DNA of 64,000 nt from Rhynchopus sp. YZ270_cl-10 (lineage: Eukaryota > Euglenozoa > Diplonemea > Diplonemida > Diplonemidae): the NCBI GenBank assembly GCA_964035575.1, contig OZ037934.1, forward strand, positions 62,001 to 126,000, read 5' to 3'. A program made the position numbers and the translations under genes. The first letter of the stretch is position 1; the number at the start of each line of letters is the position of its first letter. A model generated the notes under the pieces. The model was not told the origin of the DNA. It searched no databases and was given only the letters and a program-made list of their open reading frames with translations. Positions 1-9,800 of the stretch are shown here, piece after piece.

Positions 1-11
1 ACAGACAGCAC

Positions 12-105
12 ACCTCAAAAAAAGTTTGAGATGCAACCTAAGCCTCTTGCTGCTTAGTCGCCTTAACTGTTATGCTTGAAAGTAAAACTTGCCACTCTGC
101 GAAGA
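12..105 (-). repeat. SINE-like repeat, family 2
   Basis: About 90 bases match, in reverse complement, the copy at 53314-53400, including the run from the A-rich tract through AGGCTTAGGTT to the pieces GGCGACTAAGCAGC and GTTAAGGCGAC. Two copies 53 kb apart in opposite orientation indicate a dispersed repeat. The word GGCTTAGGTTNCATC weakly resembles a Pol III B box, so a tRNA-related SINE is possible. Weaker relatives lie near 9436-9490, 32805-32840 and 60705-60760. Confidence 0.7.
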
Positions 106-239
106 CACAAGACAAGAGGTCTTCCAACACTTCACTCACACCACCCCAATTGGTTAGTTCAGAGTTGAAAACACTGTTGTGTCGTTTGAGACACGCTTTG
201 AGTGACGATGAAGAACAGTTTTGTGTCCAATACTAGATT

Positions 240-545
240 TTTGAAACGACGTTTGAGTTGAGATTGAACACGGTGTGCACTCACTGTGCACAAACCTTCT
301 AAAAAAAATAAAGAACAACAGGGTGTCCTTGGAGGGTCAGGAACTAAACTCAAAGATAGTGAGCGAGTTCCAACCAGTACAGAGGGGCTCTTGGCACGAA
401 GACAGGAAACCCATGATCATACAAAAAAAAATAAAAGTGGGGGAGTGAAACTTGATACATGCAGACGCCTTTAAGATTTGAGACGACTTTTGAGTTGATA
501 TTGAACACGGTACTGAATATGATGTGCACTCACTGTGCACACAAA
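240..545. repeat. Imperfect direct repeat, spacing about 235 bases
   Basis: Bases 240-300 and 470-545 share the order GAGTTGANATTGAACACGG followed by GTGCACTCACTGTGCAC. The second copy carries a short internal insertion. The shared GTGCAC words make a small palindrome. No coding sense; origin unknown. The rest of 106-830 shows no gene. Confidence 0.5.
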
Positions 546-830
546 ATCTTGAAATTACTGTAATCATATTTGAATCATCAACAACCACCCTAAAATAACC
601 CGGTTGCACGACAACTGTTCTCAGCAATTTGAGACCCAATCCATACATTGCACACATGAAGACAGTGCAAAAAAGGGGGAGTGGTTGAATGAAAGTTGTT
701 GTTGTTTTTGCTTTGTGTTCTTTTTTTGTTTTGGTGGTCTTTAAAAGTGTACTATTGGTGTTCCTGACGACACCATACTGCGTACTTCTTGCGTACTTGT
801 TGCGCACTTTGTGCCAGGCCTCAGCCTAAC

Positions 831-1437
831 TCCCGGGCCGAGGTGCTCCTCGGGGATGCTCAGGAGCAGCTGTCTCAGAAGCGCGAACCCGTCATGGTCC
901 GTGGTCTTGCTACGGCAGAGTACGGTTGCAATGTTCACGACAGTGTTGAGGTGCTTCGCGACTATCCTCTGCGGGTCTTTCTCAATGAACACTGTGTGGA
1001 AAGGGGGCGGTGAAAAGGGTTGATGTGGGTTGACAAGTGCTTTTTGTATTTCTGGGGGAAGAGTGGTGGGTTGGGTTGGAAACTATATTGCCTTCCGCAA
1101 AAAAGGAAGTGCCGAGGAAGGTGGTCGGTGAGGGGAGGTCAGTGCATACCATTCAGGAAACGGACAACGGCAGACACACCTTCGTTGGTGTAGAGCATCT
1201 GCGCGTAGATCTGGAAGACGTATGGCCGGAACTCGGACACGTCGTCCCTGAGGATCTCTGCGAAGGGTGCAAAGAGAGCCTCCTCGATGTCGGCTACTTG
1301 GGGTGCGTCGTACTCCACAAGGGCTGAGATGCATTCGAACATGTAGTGGTTGTAGGCAGAGTTGGCAGGGTTCTTCGTCGCGATGCGCAGCATTGCCACC
1401 AGCGGCTCCAGAGGCCCAGTCTCCCCACCAACAGCCG
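831..1437 (-). CDS. Exportin-2 (CSE1/CAS-like) fragment, two exons
   Basis: CSE1 is the karyopherin that returns importin-alpha to the cytoplasm with RanGTP. The exon ending at 1150 (minus strand) reads a CSE1-like stretch: LVAMLRIATKNPANSAYNHY, then FEEALF-like IEEALFAPFAEILRDDV, then FRPYVFQIYAQMLY. It aligns by eye with human CAS ('SKNPSKPHFNHYMFEA', 'EEALFLVFTEILQNDVQEFIPYVFQ'). A GT-AG intron (992-1149) joins it in phase to exon 831-991, whose 'SKTTDHDGFALLRQLL' matches CAS 'SKANDHQGFYLLNSII'. A second donor follows at 830. The right-hand limit (about 1437) is my guess at an acceptor TTGCAG. The roughly 700 N-terminal residues are not seen upstream. The C-terminal exons would lie beyond base 1. 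So it is either a fragment or a gene split by very long introns. Confidence 0.7.
992..1149 (-). other. Spliceosomal intron in exportin-2 fragment
   Basis: On the minus strand it starts GTATGC after ...CTGAATG and ends CCACACAG before TGTTCATT. Removing its 158 bases joins RFLN-V-FIEKD in frame, the order expected from the CSE1 family (RLLQAFLER). It supports conventional GT-AG cis-splicing in this genome. Confidence 0.75.
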
Positions 1438-1594
1438 GGTTCATGTCCACTGCAAGGTCCCGTTTGTGTGACTTGGCCATGGTTTCTTGCTTGGGAGATG
1501 CTTCTGATGAAGGCGGGGGTGGGCCACTCGGGAGCGGAGGCGGCATGTGTGCAGGCAACGGCTTCCACCTTCTGCCCATGCACCTCTTGTGCAC

Positions 1595-2390
1595 CTTGGC
1601 CCAAATCTTTCCCTCTGCGCCTCTCTGACCCCCTCTGGGGTGCGCTCCCTTTCAGCTTGCTGCGCTTTATTATGTGCGTCCAGTTCATGGTCCAGTCACG
1701 CCCTTGTGTTGACCCCCTGAGCGGGTCGGTGGGAAGGCATTGTGTTTACCTGGTGGGTGGGTGGATAGTAATATATCTGTTGGGTGGACGGGTGGTGGGA
1801 AATTGGCTGCACTGCTGCACAGCCATATGAGGACACGTAAAAAGGGGGCAAAGAGGCTGCATCTGACATGGCTTCTTCATTGGGCGGGAGGGACGAGGCG
1901 CAAGAAAATTCTGTACGTTACTTACCCACCCAACCCTCCAACACAACATTTCTGACACTTCTCTGTCGCATGAGGATTACACGGCAGAAGAGTCATACGA
2001 CGTTAGGCAAATCCCTGATGATGTGTTTTGAAAGAAGGACACTTTGATGACGTTGTCAGTCCCTATAAGAAGGGCAAACCTGCTGACGTTTTGGTATGGG
2101 CAGAAAGAAGGGCAACATTATGAGTTCCTCTCAGACTGGTGTCAGGCATCAACAGGCCTAACCGCCCAGATGGTTTCAACACACAAAGCTTCACGACATC
2201 GGGCCTTCCGGTACCATCGATAAGGCCCCCTCCTCGACACAGACAAGTTAGCATTTCCCTTGTCAACTGCGTCTGACCTAGTCCGCTTACTCTATTCCCC
2301 CATATGTTACCCCTCCCCATAATGAGGGGACAAGTATGACTAGGAGGGGGGCTATATAAAACCCTGAAAGTACTTCACTTTTAGGCAAAT
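1595..2390. other. Intergenic, no recognised gene
   Basis: Only short open frames that look like shadows. Proline/glycine-rich low complexity sits next to the exportin exon, and nothing is recognisable between 1750 and 2390. I compared 2060-2330 with rRNA cores by eye and saw no match. Confidence 0.5.
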
Positions 2391-2399
2391 TACTTTTCC

Positions 2400-2442
2400 G
2401 AACCGTGTGTATTAGTGTAGATACTGAGGAGGAGCTCCACAA
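2400..2442 (-). repeat. SINE-like repeat, family 1 (partial)
   Basis: The minus strand reads GTTGTGGAGCNCNTCCT... then CTACACTAATACA. The same order occurs at 13602-13656 and 32653-32715 (minus) and, in its 3' half, at 53207-53250 (plus). Better copies end CAACCAAGTTTTC followed by poly(A), the structure of an A-tailed retroposon. This copy lacks the tail. Confidence 0.55.
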
Positions 2443-2448
2443 CAAAAA

Positions 2449-2510
2449 GAAGTTGACTTGAAATACAAAAAGCCCTCTCGTGAACAGTGTACCTTTAGTA
2501 CAATGAGCGG
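2449..2510 (+). repeat. SINE-like repeat, family 3
   Basis: Starts GTTGACTTGAAATACAAA and contains CCTCTCGTGAAC, then GTGTACCTTTAGTACAATGAG. A second copy with the same order is at 8478-8535, and the first third is echoed near 4560. It directly abuts the family 1 piece at 2400-2442, so the two may be parts of one longer element. Confidence 0.55.
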
Positions 2511-2738
2511 TGACCGTGGACCCCCCCAACCATGCAGTCCTACATCCATTTCGACAAATAAAACACACAAAAAAAAATGGTGTGGCCGACGACCCCATAA
2601 TAGCAGAAAATAGCACTACAACAGCACCCCCTTTCAACCACACCAAAAAAAAAAAAAAAAAAAAAAAAAAACAAGAAACGATGAATGTGAATCTCTCGTG
2701 CCCACACACGCATACATCACACTTACACACATCTTGGG

Positions 2739-2792
2739 GCCATATTCTGCGCAAGAATTACCCCTATTAATTATCAAACACACACACCATAC
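2739..2792 (+). repeat. LINE-type 3' tail, detached copy
   Basis: GGGGCCATATTCTG, then CAAGAATTACCCCTA, then TTATCAAAC and an AC run. This is the 3' terminal sequence of the retrotransposon at 21.1-29.2 kb, where it follows the ORF2 stop. The bases upstream here do not match the LINE 3' UTR. It is therefore either the end of a diverged relative or a short element that borrows the LINE tail. Confidence 0.65.
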
Positions 2793-3026
2793 ATCACATG
2801 AACCATAACAAACGTACCAAACCATACTAAGCACTTCCCTCAGCAAAAGGAGGAAAGTGGCGAAAAAGGGGGAAAGGAAGCCTCTCCAACGGCAACATTT
2901 GAAAAGTGCACCTTTCAAGCTACTACCTTGATTGAGGATGCAAAAATTGTTTCATATACTAACTATTCTACTGAATAGATCAGGGCCTTCAACCATCGAC
3001 AAAGTCTGTCCACAGTTTTGTCGAAG

Positions 3027-3845
3027 CAGGGTTTTTTCTAGGGGGAGCGGGGGGGGACGGCGTCCCCCCCCAGATTTTGGGGGGAAACGCGTCCCCCCCC
3101 CGGGGGGGGACGCATTTTGACTTGGAAAAAAGGATGTGGGGGGTGGTTGGGGGTCACCCGCACAGACCCCCATTTGGGACACAACGTACGTAACCCGCAC
3201 CAGAAAAAAAAGGGGAGGCAGGGAGGCAGGAAGGGGATAAGACGCGAAGCGCGTCTTATCCCCTTCCTGGCATCATTGTGAAGAGGATATAGCGAGGTGA
3301 AGTTTCAGACCGTGCCCCCAATTCACTCAATCTTTGCACCATTTGACGGACCGAACAAAAGAGTGAGAATAAGGGATCGGCAAAAATAAAAAAGTAGCGT
3401 ACCGTGCGCCTGCGGCGCAGCTCAAAACTTATGAGCGGAATACCACAGCCCTCTACCATAGTTTGGCTGTAGAAATGTTCAATTTTAGGTCACAATTTTT
3501 TGAAATGTTGCGTACCGTGGCTTCGCCAGAAAGTTCTGATATCATGACCGCCGTTTCTTCTTGTACTGAGGGAAGGTTCCGTGGAACATGAGAAAAAGGG
3601 TTGGTTTGGTTCTTGATGTTCGTTACCATCCCACGTTATCACGGATTTACGTGAAATGAACGGGCTTTTTTGCGCGGAGCGCGAAAATTATAGCCCCTTT
3701 TTGGACATATCTTCACGGTTTTGGAAAATTTTTCCATGAAGATAAGCGGAAACCCTGCTTGCACCTGCGAAAAAAAAATTTTTTTTGGGTGGTTTTTTTG
3801 CGTCCCCCCCCAGATCTGGAAAAAAAAATCCTAGAAAAAACCCTG
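3027..3845. mobile_element. Non-autonomous TIR element (MITE-like, CAGGG ends)
   Basis: The ends form a perfect 16-bp inverted repeat, CAGGGTTTTTTCTAGG, flanked by the 5-bp direct repeat CGAAG. The inside is non-coding. It holds G/C homopolymer blocks, an 18-bp-arm palindrome (3229-3267) and the word TACCGTGCGCCTGCGGCGCA (3400-3419), also found (inverted) in the element at 53412-54326 and in fragments at 4222-4245. CAGGG ends are common in hAT elements, but hAT makes 8-bp target duplications, and only 5 bases match here. Confidence 0.7.
3229..3267. repeat. Perfect palindrome, 18-bp arms, 3-base loop
   Basis: The left arm begins GGAAGGGGATAAGACGCG, the loop is AAG, and the right arm is its exact complement. 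It lies inside the TIR element and would form a strong hairpin or cruciform. Confidence 0.9.
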
Positions 3846-4114
3846 CGAAGTAAAAAAAAAAAAAAAAAAACTGACCTCCCCGAGCCCGCGCGCGCTTCGC
3901 GCGCGCGGGTCTAGCACATCACAGGGAGAAGCTCTCAGGGGGTTATACAGGTTTTGGTCATTTTTGAAAACTCTGTCAGCCAAAAAACTCCGCCTGTCCC
4001 ACACAAGTGTATTTCAACACAAGCAGCATTGGTAGCTTTGTAGCCACTGGTGATCCACAAGCCGTAGTGGGTATCACACCTGTCGTATCAGTAAGCTCAG
4101 TACATTTATAACAA

Positions 4115-4330
4115 CAAAGGTCCCTGGCGAAGCCACGGTACGCAACATTTCAAATATTGCGCATACCATGGCGCTTTATTTACAGCCAAACTATGTCATG
4201 GGAAGGGCGGGATGCTTGCTTGCGCCGCAGGCGCACGGTACGCTACTTTTGTCTGGCTCACTCCTCGTTGGGTTCTACGAGCTCTGTCCAAATGGTCACA
4301 GTGGATCACAGGAGAATGTTAAAGTTAAAA
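4115..4330. repeat. Inverted relative of the 3.0-3.8 kb element
   Basis: The stretch carries GGCGAAGCCACGGTACGCAA, ACAGCCAAACTATG and GCGCCGCAGGCGCACGGTAC in the same order as the reverse complement of 3340-3530. It looks like a diverged internal piece of the same family. No TIRs are seen around it. The surrounding 3850-4970 is poly(A)/poly(T) tracts and SINE fragments (one near 4553-4620), with no gene. Confidence 0.6.
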
Positions 4331-4511
4331 CCCTGAACCGAGTTTCTCCCGTGGACTACCCTGCAACTCGGTCAGAAATAAAAGGATTTTGGCAAAATCC
4401 CATATTTTTTTTAGATTTGTCGAACTTCGACAAAAAAAAAAACCAAAAAAAAAAAGTTGTCGAAGTTAAGGCTTAACTTCGACACGTTGAAGGCCCTGGA
4501 ATAGATGGTAT

Positions 4512-4542
<31 letters not shown>

Positions 4543-5044
4543 CACGCACGCAAAATGTGTCTTGAAATACAGGGCCCTTCTCATACCATTTCAAGGTTAA
4601 CATCTTATGCGCACTCCACGAAAACAAGAAAAAAACAAGAAAAAAAACACGGTTCGGAGAAGTACTTTTTTTTTTTGAAAAAGTAGAGCGCTTTGGAAGT
4701 ACTTGAAGTTGCCTCTCGTGCGCAGACATCTTTCAACACAAAGAGAAAAGTTTTGAAAAATTTGAACCTAAGTCACGCTGTGCTTCGTTCACCCAAAAAA
4801 AAAATAATAATAATAAACGATGATAAGGTGAAATGCAATAACAATCACGAACACACATGAGCATTTTTTTGTTTGTTTGTTTTTTTCCCACACTCCCCCA
4901 CCCAGACCCTCAGTTTAAAAAAAAAAAAAAGGTCAGTTTGTACCTTCCCCCCCAACCACCCCTACCTAAATGGCAGCTGTATTGCCTTGTGGTGTTTCCC
5001 ATCTGAATGCGGACAATCGATGATGTTTCCGGCGGCCAGCGTTC

Positions 5045-5375
5045 TACCTGCTCTGTCTCCTATGTACTGGCCATAAGGCTCAAACCCTCGGAACAACAAG
5101 GCTCCTCGAAGTGTTACGCCCGCCAGTCCATTCGGACTCGTATAGACCCGGTTGGAGACACGGAGTCTGGATGTGAACTTGGAAGGTGGCCGTTCGCCGA
5201 AGCTAGACTCGGCCCGATAAACTCATGTGTCCTGAAATATTTCACGTATGTCTCTAGACTGGGTTCTGGCTTAGAGGCGTTCAGCCATAATCCATCCAGT
5301 GGTAGCATCACGGCACTGTCCGATCGGACAACCGTAGATACCAGGGACTAGAAATGGGAGTTCCTCTCGTACCCC
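5045..5375 (-). rRNA. Isolated 3' fragment of LSU (28S-type) rRNA
   Basis: On the minus strand the run starts GTACGAGAGGAACT, the sarcin-ricin loop sequence. It continues through ATGCTACCA, GGATTATGGCTGAACGCCTC and TAAGCCAGAA, and ends near GAGCCTTGTTGTT. All occur in this order at the 3' end of eukaryotic 25S/28S rRNA. Upstream of the loop the similarity stops at once, and no other LSU domain is in the window. It could be a dispersed pseudogene piece or, in a lineage with fragmented LSU such as euglenozoans, a separately encoded piece. Confidence 0.8.
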
Positions 5376-5380
5376 AATAC

Positions 5381-5921
5381 ACACAGTCAAAATACGCAAA
5401 ATGCAGCCGACATTTAACCCCCACCCCACCCACCCCCTACCCACACTTCGGCAGCACCCACCTGAGGTCTCATGCGAAGCCCCTCACCCTTCACCCTTCA
5501 CCTGCCTTCCTCCAAACGCTCTGCAGAAGGCCCCTTCACTCATCGCAAGCCTCAGAAGGGGTGGGGCTGGCACCACGTGGTGTGGGCTCCTCTTCAGGTA
5601 CCTTCTGTACACAAAGGGGTGCTCGGTGTGCGTTGCTCTGCTGTACACGGACCACGTGTGTCGGCTGTGGGAGGTGTGGGTTGTTGCAAAATTTTAACAT
5701 TTAAATGCGGGAGGGGGGTTGGCTTCACGCCTATTTTGTACATCGATGGTCGACCCGTGTGCGCATGGTATACGCGTAGACGCTTTCGGCACCAATGAAG
5801 GAACCTACTCACAGGGTGCCATTACCATCGTTGATAGAGCACAGGTCTTGATGTAAGATGTTTGACCCACAGCCAACGCTATGACATTACACCATCACGA
5901 AAAACTGTGCCACACGGTGCC
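5381..5921. other. Intergenic, no recognised gene
   Basis: C-rich and G-rich low complexity between the rRNA piece and the transporter gene. Open frames here are short and of skewed composition. I see no exon, repeat or RNA I can name. Confidence 0.4.
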
Positions 5922-8168
5922 TCAAGAGATCCGACCCACCCCCTTCCCGGACCCCCTTCCCCCACACACGAAGTCTTCTGGTCTCTTTCCTGCAGAAGGG
6001 TGCACCCATGAGCAGCTTGACGTGCCCACATCCGCTGCACGTACACTCACATTTCTGGGCAATGTTCCGCTTGTTAGAAGACCCACACCTGCGTTCAAAC
6101 CCACGCATACCCCAAAACAGCAGACCAAGAACCTTCCTAACACACTCAGGACTATCTCAAAACCCCACCAAATGCACCCCAGAAGAAGACATACCAACGG
6201 AGGCACCCGACGGTTCTGTGGTGTGTACGGCGAGCTGCGGCCAGAACGGAGACGTCTTGGCGGGAGCCGCTTGACACGCTGTGTGTGGTGTGCGTGCTGT
6301 GCGTGCCCCCTGGACGCACCCCCTTCACCCCTTTCGTCGATACTTCGCCCTTCTGATGGACGTGGTGTGGCAGTGGATGAGAGCTCCTCCTCTTGCAAGG
6401 GCACAGCGGTGATGGCAGACCTGCAAACACAGATGCACCCAGCAATGATGCACAGCACACCAACACTCTGTGTGGGGAGCGGTACAGGACGGTCCGTGGA
6501 CGACGTCGCGAGGTCGCTGAGGAAGATCAACGCCGGCTGCAACGCAAAGAAGGCACTGATGATGACCACCGGCAGCGTCTTCAGCGCGCCGAACAACCCC
6601 ATCAGCCCCACCGCACTGAGGCCCCCCACGAGCACAACCTCGCCCACATCGTGCTCGACCCACCCCAACGCCCCACTGTCGTCACCCTCCGTGAAGTGGT
6701 ACTCATGCTTATACCCCACCAGCATCAACAACGTCATCCCAATCAAGCTGGCCATCGAAAGCAACAACAGCAAAGGCGTCAGCGGTATGTGGAGGCGCTC
6801 CTTCTGCAGACGGACGTGCTTCGTGGTGATGAGGCAGACAGCAAACATGAGGCACGACACAAGCGAGTACAGAACACCGAGGCCGGGCTGCGACTGCTCG
6901 GGGTGGTCGCGCTGCTCGCTGGGGAGGAGGTACTCGCTGAGACCGAAGCAGGCAGACCCAAGCATGATCACGCCTGCCCCGATGCGTTCGCCCCACCCCG
7001 ACCCTGCGCCTGCCCACGCACGCATCGCCAGCACCAACGCAGGGTGGCACGACACAAAGAACAGCCCCGTATCCATCGTCGTGTGGCTCAGCGCCACCAT
7101 CCAGAAGCAGTAACTCAGCGCAAACGCCAGGCACGACAGCAACAACAACACAACCCCACCCGAGTCACACAAAATACTCCACCTCTCCCTCGACGCGGTG
7201 CCCTGCACAAAGGCAGTCCCAAGGTTCGCCGCCGCCCACAGGAGCAACGCAGCAGCCTCTGTTGTCTTGACCCAAAGGTTCACGAGCACTGTATGGTTGC
7301 TATGGCTGTGCGTCATATTGCGGCACTTTGCACGCGCCACAGAGTAGCAAAGGATGCCGACCACTGCACACCCCCACGCCCACAGCAGTGTTGCGACACG
7401 GATGGGACGCGTCTCCTCAAGCACGACCTGTGTCACCGAGAGGTGAGGCTCTTCGCTTGGCGCCATGTCGCCCAGCAGCCACATATAATCCTCAGAATGC
7501 TCGGCACGTCTGTTCACCTCACGCCTCTTTTGCGAGGCCACCCTTGCCCCACGCTGCACAGGAAGACACGGTTTGAAGGTCGGCCCCCCGGCGCCCGCCA
7601 AATCAAGCCCAGAGAGAGCCAGCACACCCTGCCCCACACCCTCCCCTCCCTTCTGCAGGCAGTACCGTGACGACGTCGCCCCACGCTCCGGCAACGAGGT
7701 GCTCAGCACTGCAGGCAAGGCTGGGCGCCCCACCTCCACCTCCACCCCCTCCACCCCCACCTCCTCCTGCTCCTCCGTCCGTGCAAAGGTGTCCGCCACC
7801 CCTACCCCACCCCCAACCCCAACCCATCGACCCGCAGGAACCCAGCCATCGCACACCTGCAGCCACCCACCCACATGCTGCAGGACCAAAAGCTCTGAAC
7901 AGTTCTCAACAATGTTCGTCACCTCCGCTGATTCACTCGGCGAACGGCGTATGAACACTGTCTGCGGCGTCGCTGTGTACAGTACCGTTGTGTCTTCTCG
8001 CTCTGGTGCAAGGGGTCCCGTGTACACAGGGTCGTTGATGGAGCCGAATACTACTGGGTGGGTGTCGCGTTGTCGTGAGATGGAGGAGGCGACGGTGTGC
8101 GGCACAGAGGACATCACCCCTGATGAGGCAGGCATGATGGGAATAGGTGTCGTGCTGTCGCCACTCAT
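5922..8168 (-). CDS. Putative drug/metabolite transporter (DMT/EamA-like), ten helices
   Basis: The start chosen is ATG at 8168 (MSGDSTTPIP), directly after a pyrimidine-AG. The open frame reaches further up, but that part is poly(A)-derived. The protein would be 748 aa. The N-terminal third is soluble and contains an SH3b-like stretch (ELLVLQHVGGWLQVCDGWV). About ten hydrophobic helices follow in two sets of five, the DMT fold, with WMVALSHTTMDTGLFF and ALKTLPVVIISAFFALQPAL at the equivalent helix 3/4 positions of each half. The substrate cannot be told from sequence. It would act in a cellular membrane exporting or exchanging small metabolites. The last 100 residues (after RSAITAVPLQEEEL) are basic then hydrophobic and may be intron read-through, so the true 3' end is uncertain. 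Confidence 0.65.
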   Translation of the reverse strand: MSGDSTTPIPIMPASSGVMSSVPHTVASSISRQRDTHPVVFGSINDPVYTGPLAPEREDTTVLYTATPQTVFIRRSPSESAEVTNIVENCSELLVLQHVGGWLQVCDGWVPAGRWVGVGGGVGVADTFARTEEQEEVGVEGVEVEVGRPALPAVLSTSLPERGATSSRYCLQKGGEGVGQGVLALSGLDLAGAGGPTFKPCLPVQRGARVASQKRREVNRRAEHSEDYMWLLGDMAPSEEPHLSVTQVVLEETRPIRVATLLWAWGCAVVGILCYSVARAKCRNMTHSHSNHTVLVNLWVKTTEAAALLLWAAANLGTAFVQGTASRERWSILCDSGGVVLLLLSCLAFALSYCFWMVALSHTTMDTGLFFVSCHPALVLAMRAWAGAGSGWGERIGAGVIMLGSACFGLSEYLLPSEQRDHPEQSQPGLGVLYSLVSCLMFAVCLITTKHVRLQKERLHIPLTPLLLLLSMASLIGMTLLMLVGYKHEYHFTEGDDSGALGWVEHDVGEVVLVGGLSAVGLMGLFGALKTLPVVIISAFFALQPALIFLSDLATSSTDRPVPLPTQSVGVLCIIAGCICVCRSAITAVPLQEEELSSTATPRPSEGRSIDERGEGGASRGHAQHAHHTQRVKRLPPRRLRSGRSSPYTPQNRRVPPLVCLLLGCIWWGFEIVLSVLGRFLVCCFGVCVGLNAGVGLLTSGTLPRNVSVRAADVGTSSCSWVHPSAGKRPEDFVCGGRGSGKGVGRIS

Positions 8169-8477
8169 CTGGATACGGAGAGCGGCCCACGTAAAACAAA
8201 AAAAAAAAGTTGGCAAAGATGAACCCAAGCCTGTATGCTCACCCACAGAGAGAAAGGATTCCCGCACGTTTTTTCTTCTCCCCAAAAGCTAGGTTGACGG
8301 ATGAGACTGCATTTTTTGTGTATTTGTTTGCCTTTCTTCTGTTTTCTTTTTTTTAACGACTACCTAACGAGTAGGCGGGTTGAACGTTATTGGCACTGTG
8401 TGAGATTTTTTCCTGTTTGGTGTAAGATATGGAAGGGGCAGCTATTTGAGTGAAATGCGTGAAGCAGGGTGAAAAGT

Positions 8478-8535
8478 GTTGACTTGAAATACAAAACCCC
8501 GTCGTGACATGTGTACCTCGGTACATGAGCAGTAC
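8478..8535 (+). repeat. SINE-like repeat, family 3
   Basis: GTTGACTTGAAATACAAAAC, then CGTCGTGACATGTGTACCT and CGGTACATGAGCAGT. It matches 2449-2510 over about 60 bases. Confidence 0.55.
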
Positions 8536-8637
8536 TCTATGCAATTCAGGATCGGCTGAGAGAGGAAGGATGACTAGAAAAAAAATAGGACAAGAAAAAT
8601 TGTGAACAGTGTGTATGCCTCGAACCTCACCGTCACA

Positions 8638-8872
8638 ACCAACTCACACGTTTTGCATTGTCCCTTTCGCCTTTTAATCTCCGCAAAGTCCGTCTCCCAT
8701 GCGTGGAAAGCGTGTCTGCTGTGCTCCCCTACATCACGCTTCGCGCTTTCCACCTTTTCGTCGAAGTGCAGTTCTAGCTCCTGTCGTGCAGCCATGCATG
8801 ACCTCAGGTCTCTCCGCACCTCATCTCGCTGGTCCCACAGAACCGTGACCTTGCGTTGAGTTCCCTATGCTT
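8638..8872 (-). CDS. Candidate exon of an unidentified coiled-coil protein
   Basis: The minus strand is open from a possible acceptor (GCATAG, ending at 8873) to a possible donor (ACG|GTGAGG near 8638). It encodes a charged helical stretch: VLWDQRDEVRRDLRSCMAAR, QELELHFDEKVESAKRDV, ETDFAEIKRRKGQCKTCEL. The composition is coiled-coil-like and unlike the AT-rich surroundings. No neighbouring exon can be joined with confidence. I do not recognise the family. Confidence 0.35.
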
Positions 8873-9382
8873 AGCAAACTGTGCCCTCTCCCGCCCCGCA
8901 GTCTAGGTGGCAGCGCATGAGGCGGGTGCAGGCGACTTTGAGACAGGAGGCGGTCCTTGCTGCAAGCCATTCGTAGTGTCCGCAAAGCTGCGTCTTGCTC
9001 TACATAGCCTGCTGCATCAGAGGACCGGGGAGAGACTAACAAAAGGGTCAACCACGGATGTCCACTTCATGGTTGTGCAGAGTGTTGTTATCAGGAAATG
9101 GGGTGGTTTGAGGAGGTGGTTTAGCTGGGGCGGCACATCTGTTACACATTAACGCAGGTGTCCTAAGGCAAGCTCAGTGAGAACAGAAATCTCACGTAGA
9201 GCATAAGGAGGTATCTGTATCGCTAGGTTGGGGTCAAAGAAGAAAGGGGGCATTAAAAGGGGTATGCTGTTTTTGTTTCTTCCTCTAATAGTTGGCAAAT
9301 GCATTGTTTTTTGTATTTCTTTTTTTTAGAGACTGCGGAGACATAGTCCCTAAGGGGGAAAAGAGAGAATCGTTGGAGAAAG

Positions 9383-9408
9383 AATGAATGAATGAATGAA
9401 TGAATGAA
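9383..9408. repeat. Tetranucleotide microsatellite
   Basis: About six perfect AATG units. It lies in a stretch (8873-9640) that otherwise holds only a weak family 2 SINE echo at 9436-9490. Confidence 0.9.
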
Positions 9409-9659
9409 AACTTGTGTAAAATGTGTTCTAACAAAAAGTATTTTATGAGATGAACCTCAGGCCTCTCTCTCTGCCTGGTCACCTGGGAGAAGTGGTTACT
9501 TAGTTACCACGATGCGAGACTTCTAAGAAGGACAAAGTTTGGTTCTTGAGACGGACTTTCAAAGTCCCTCATAGTACCTCAGGCATTCCAGCAGGAAAAA
9601 AACACCAAAACACTACAGGAAAAACAAAGAAGCATAACACGAAAGAGGGAAAGCACAGA

Positions 9660-9800
9660 GTGGCGGCCATAACACGTGCCTCATAAGGGTCGGGTCGTTT
9701 ATCTGTGCAGCAAGCTCTGCTGCCGCCTCCTGCTGCTGTTGCTGCTGTGCGCTTGCCTCCACCCCTGCCTCTGTCTGGGTGAGGATGATCTCAGAGGCGC
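9660..9800 (-). CDS. Candidate poly-Gln/Ala exon, unidentified
   Basis: The minus strand reads SEIILTQTEAGVEASA, then six Gln, then EAAAELAAQINDPTLM. Composition and helical pattern look coding, and the flanks are AT-rich non-coding. No splice partners are fixed, so extent and gene are unknown. It could belong with the candidate exon at 8638-8872. Confidence 0.25.

Noticed and set aside
2063-2320. Possible rRNA or small RNA in a moderately GC-rich stretch
   Set aside because: No conserved rRNA, snRNA or SRP core could be recognised by eye.
3027-3845. Confident hAT assignment for the 3.0 kb TIR element
   Set aside because: Only CGAAG matches on both flanks; an 8-base duplication is not seen.
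6393-7670. Long plus-strand open frame opposite the transporter gene
   Set aside because: Arg/Gln/His-rich shadow of the GC-rich minus-strand coding sequence; the minus strand has clear membrane helices.
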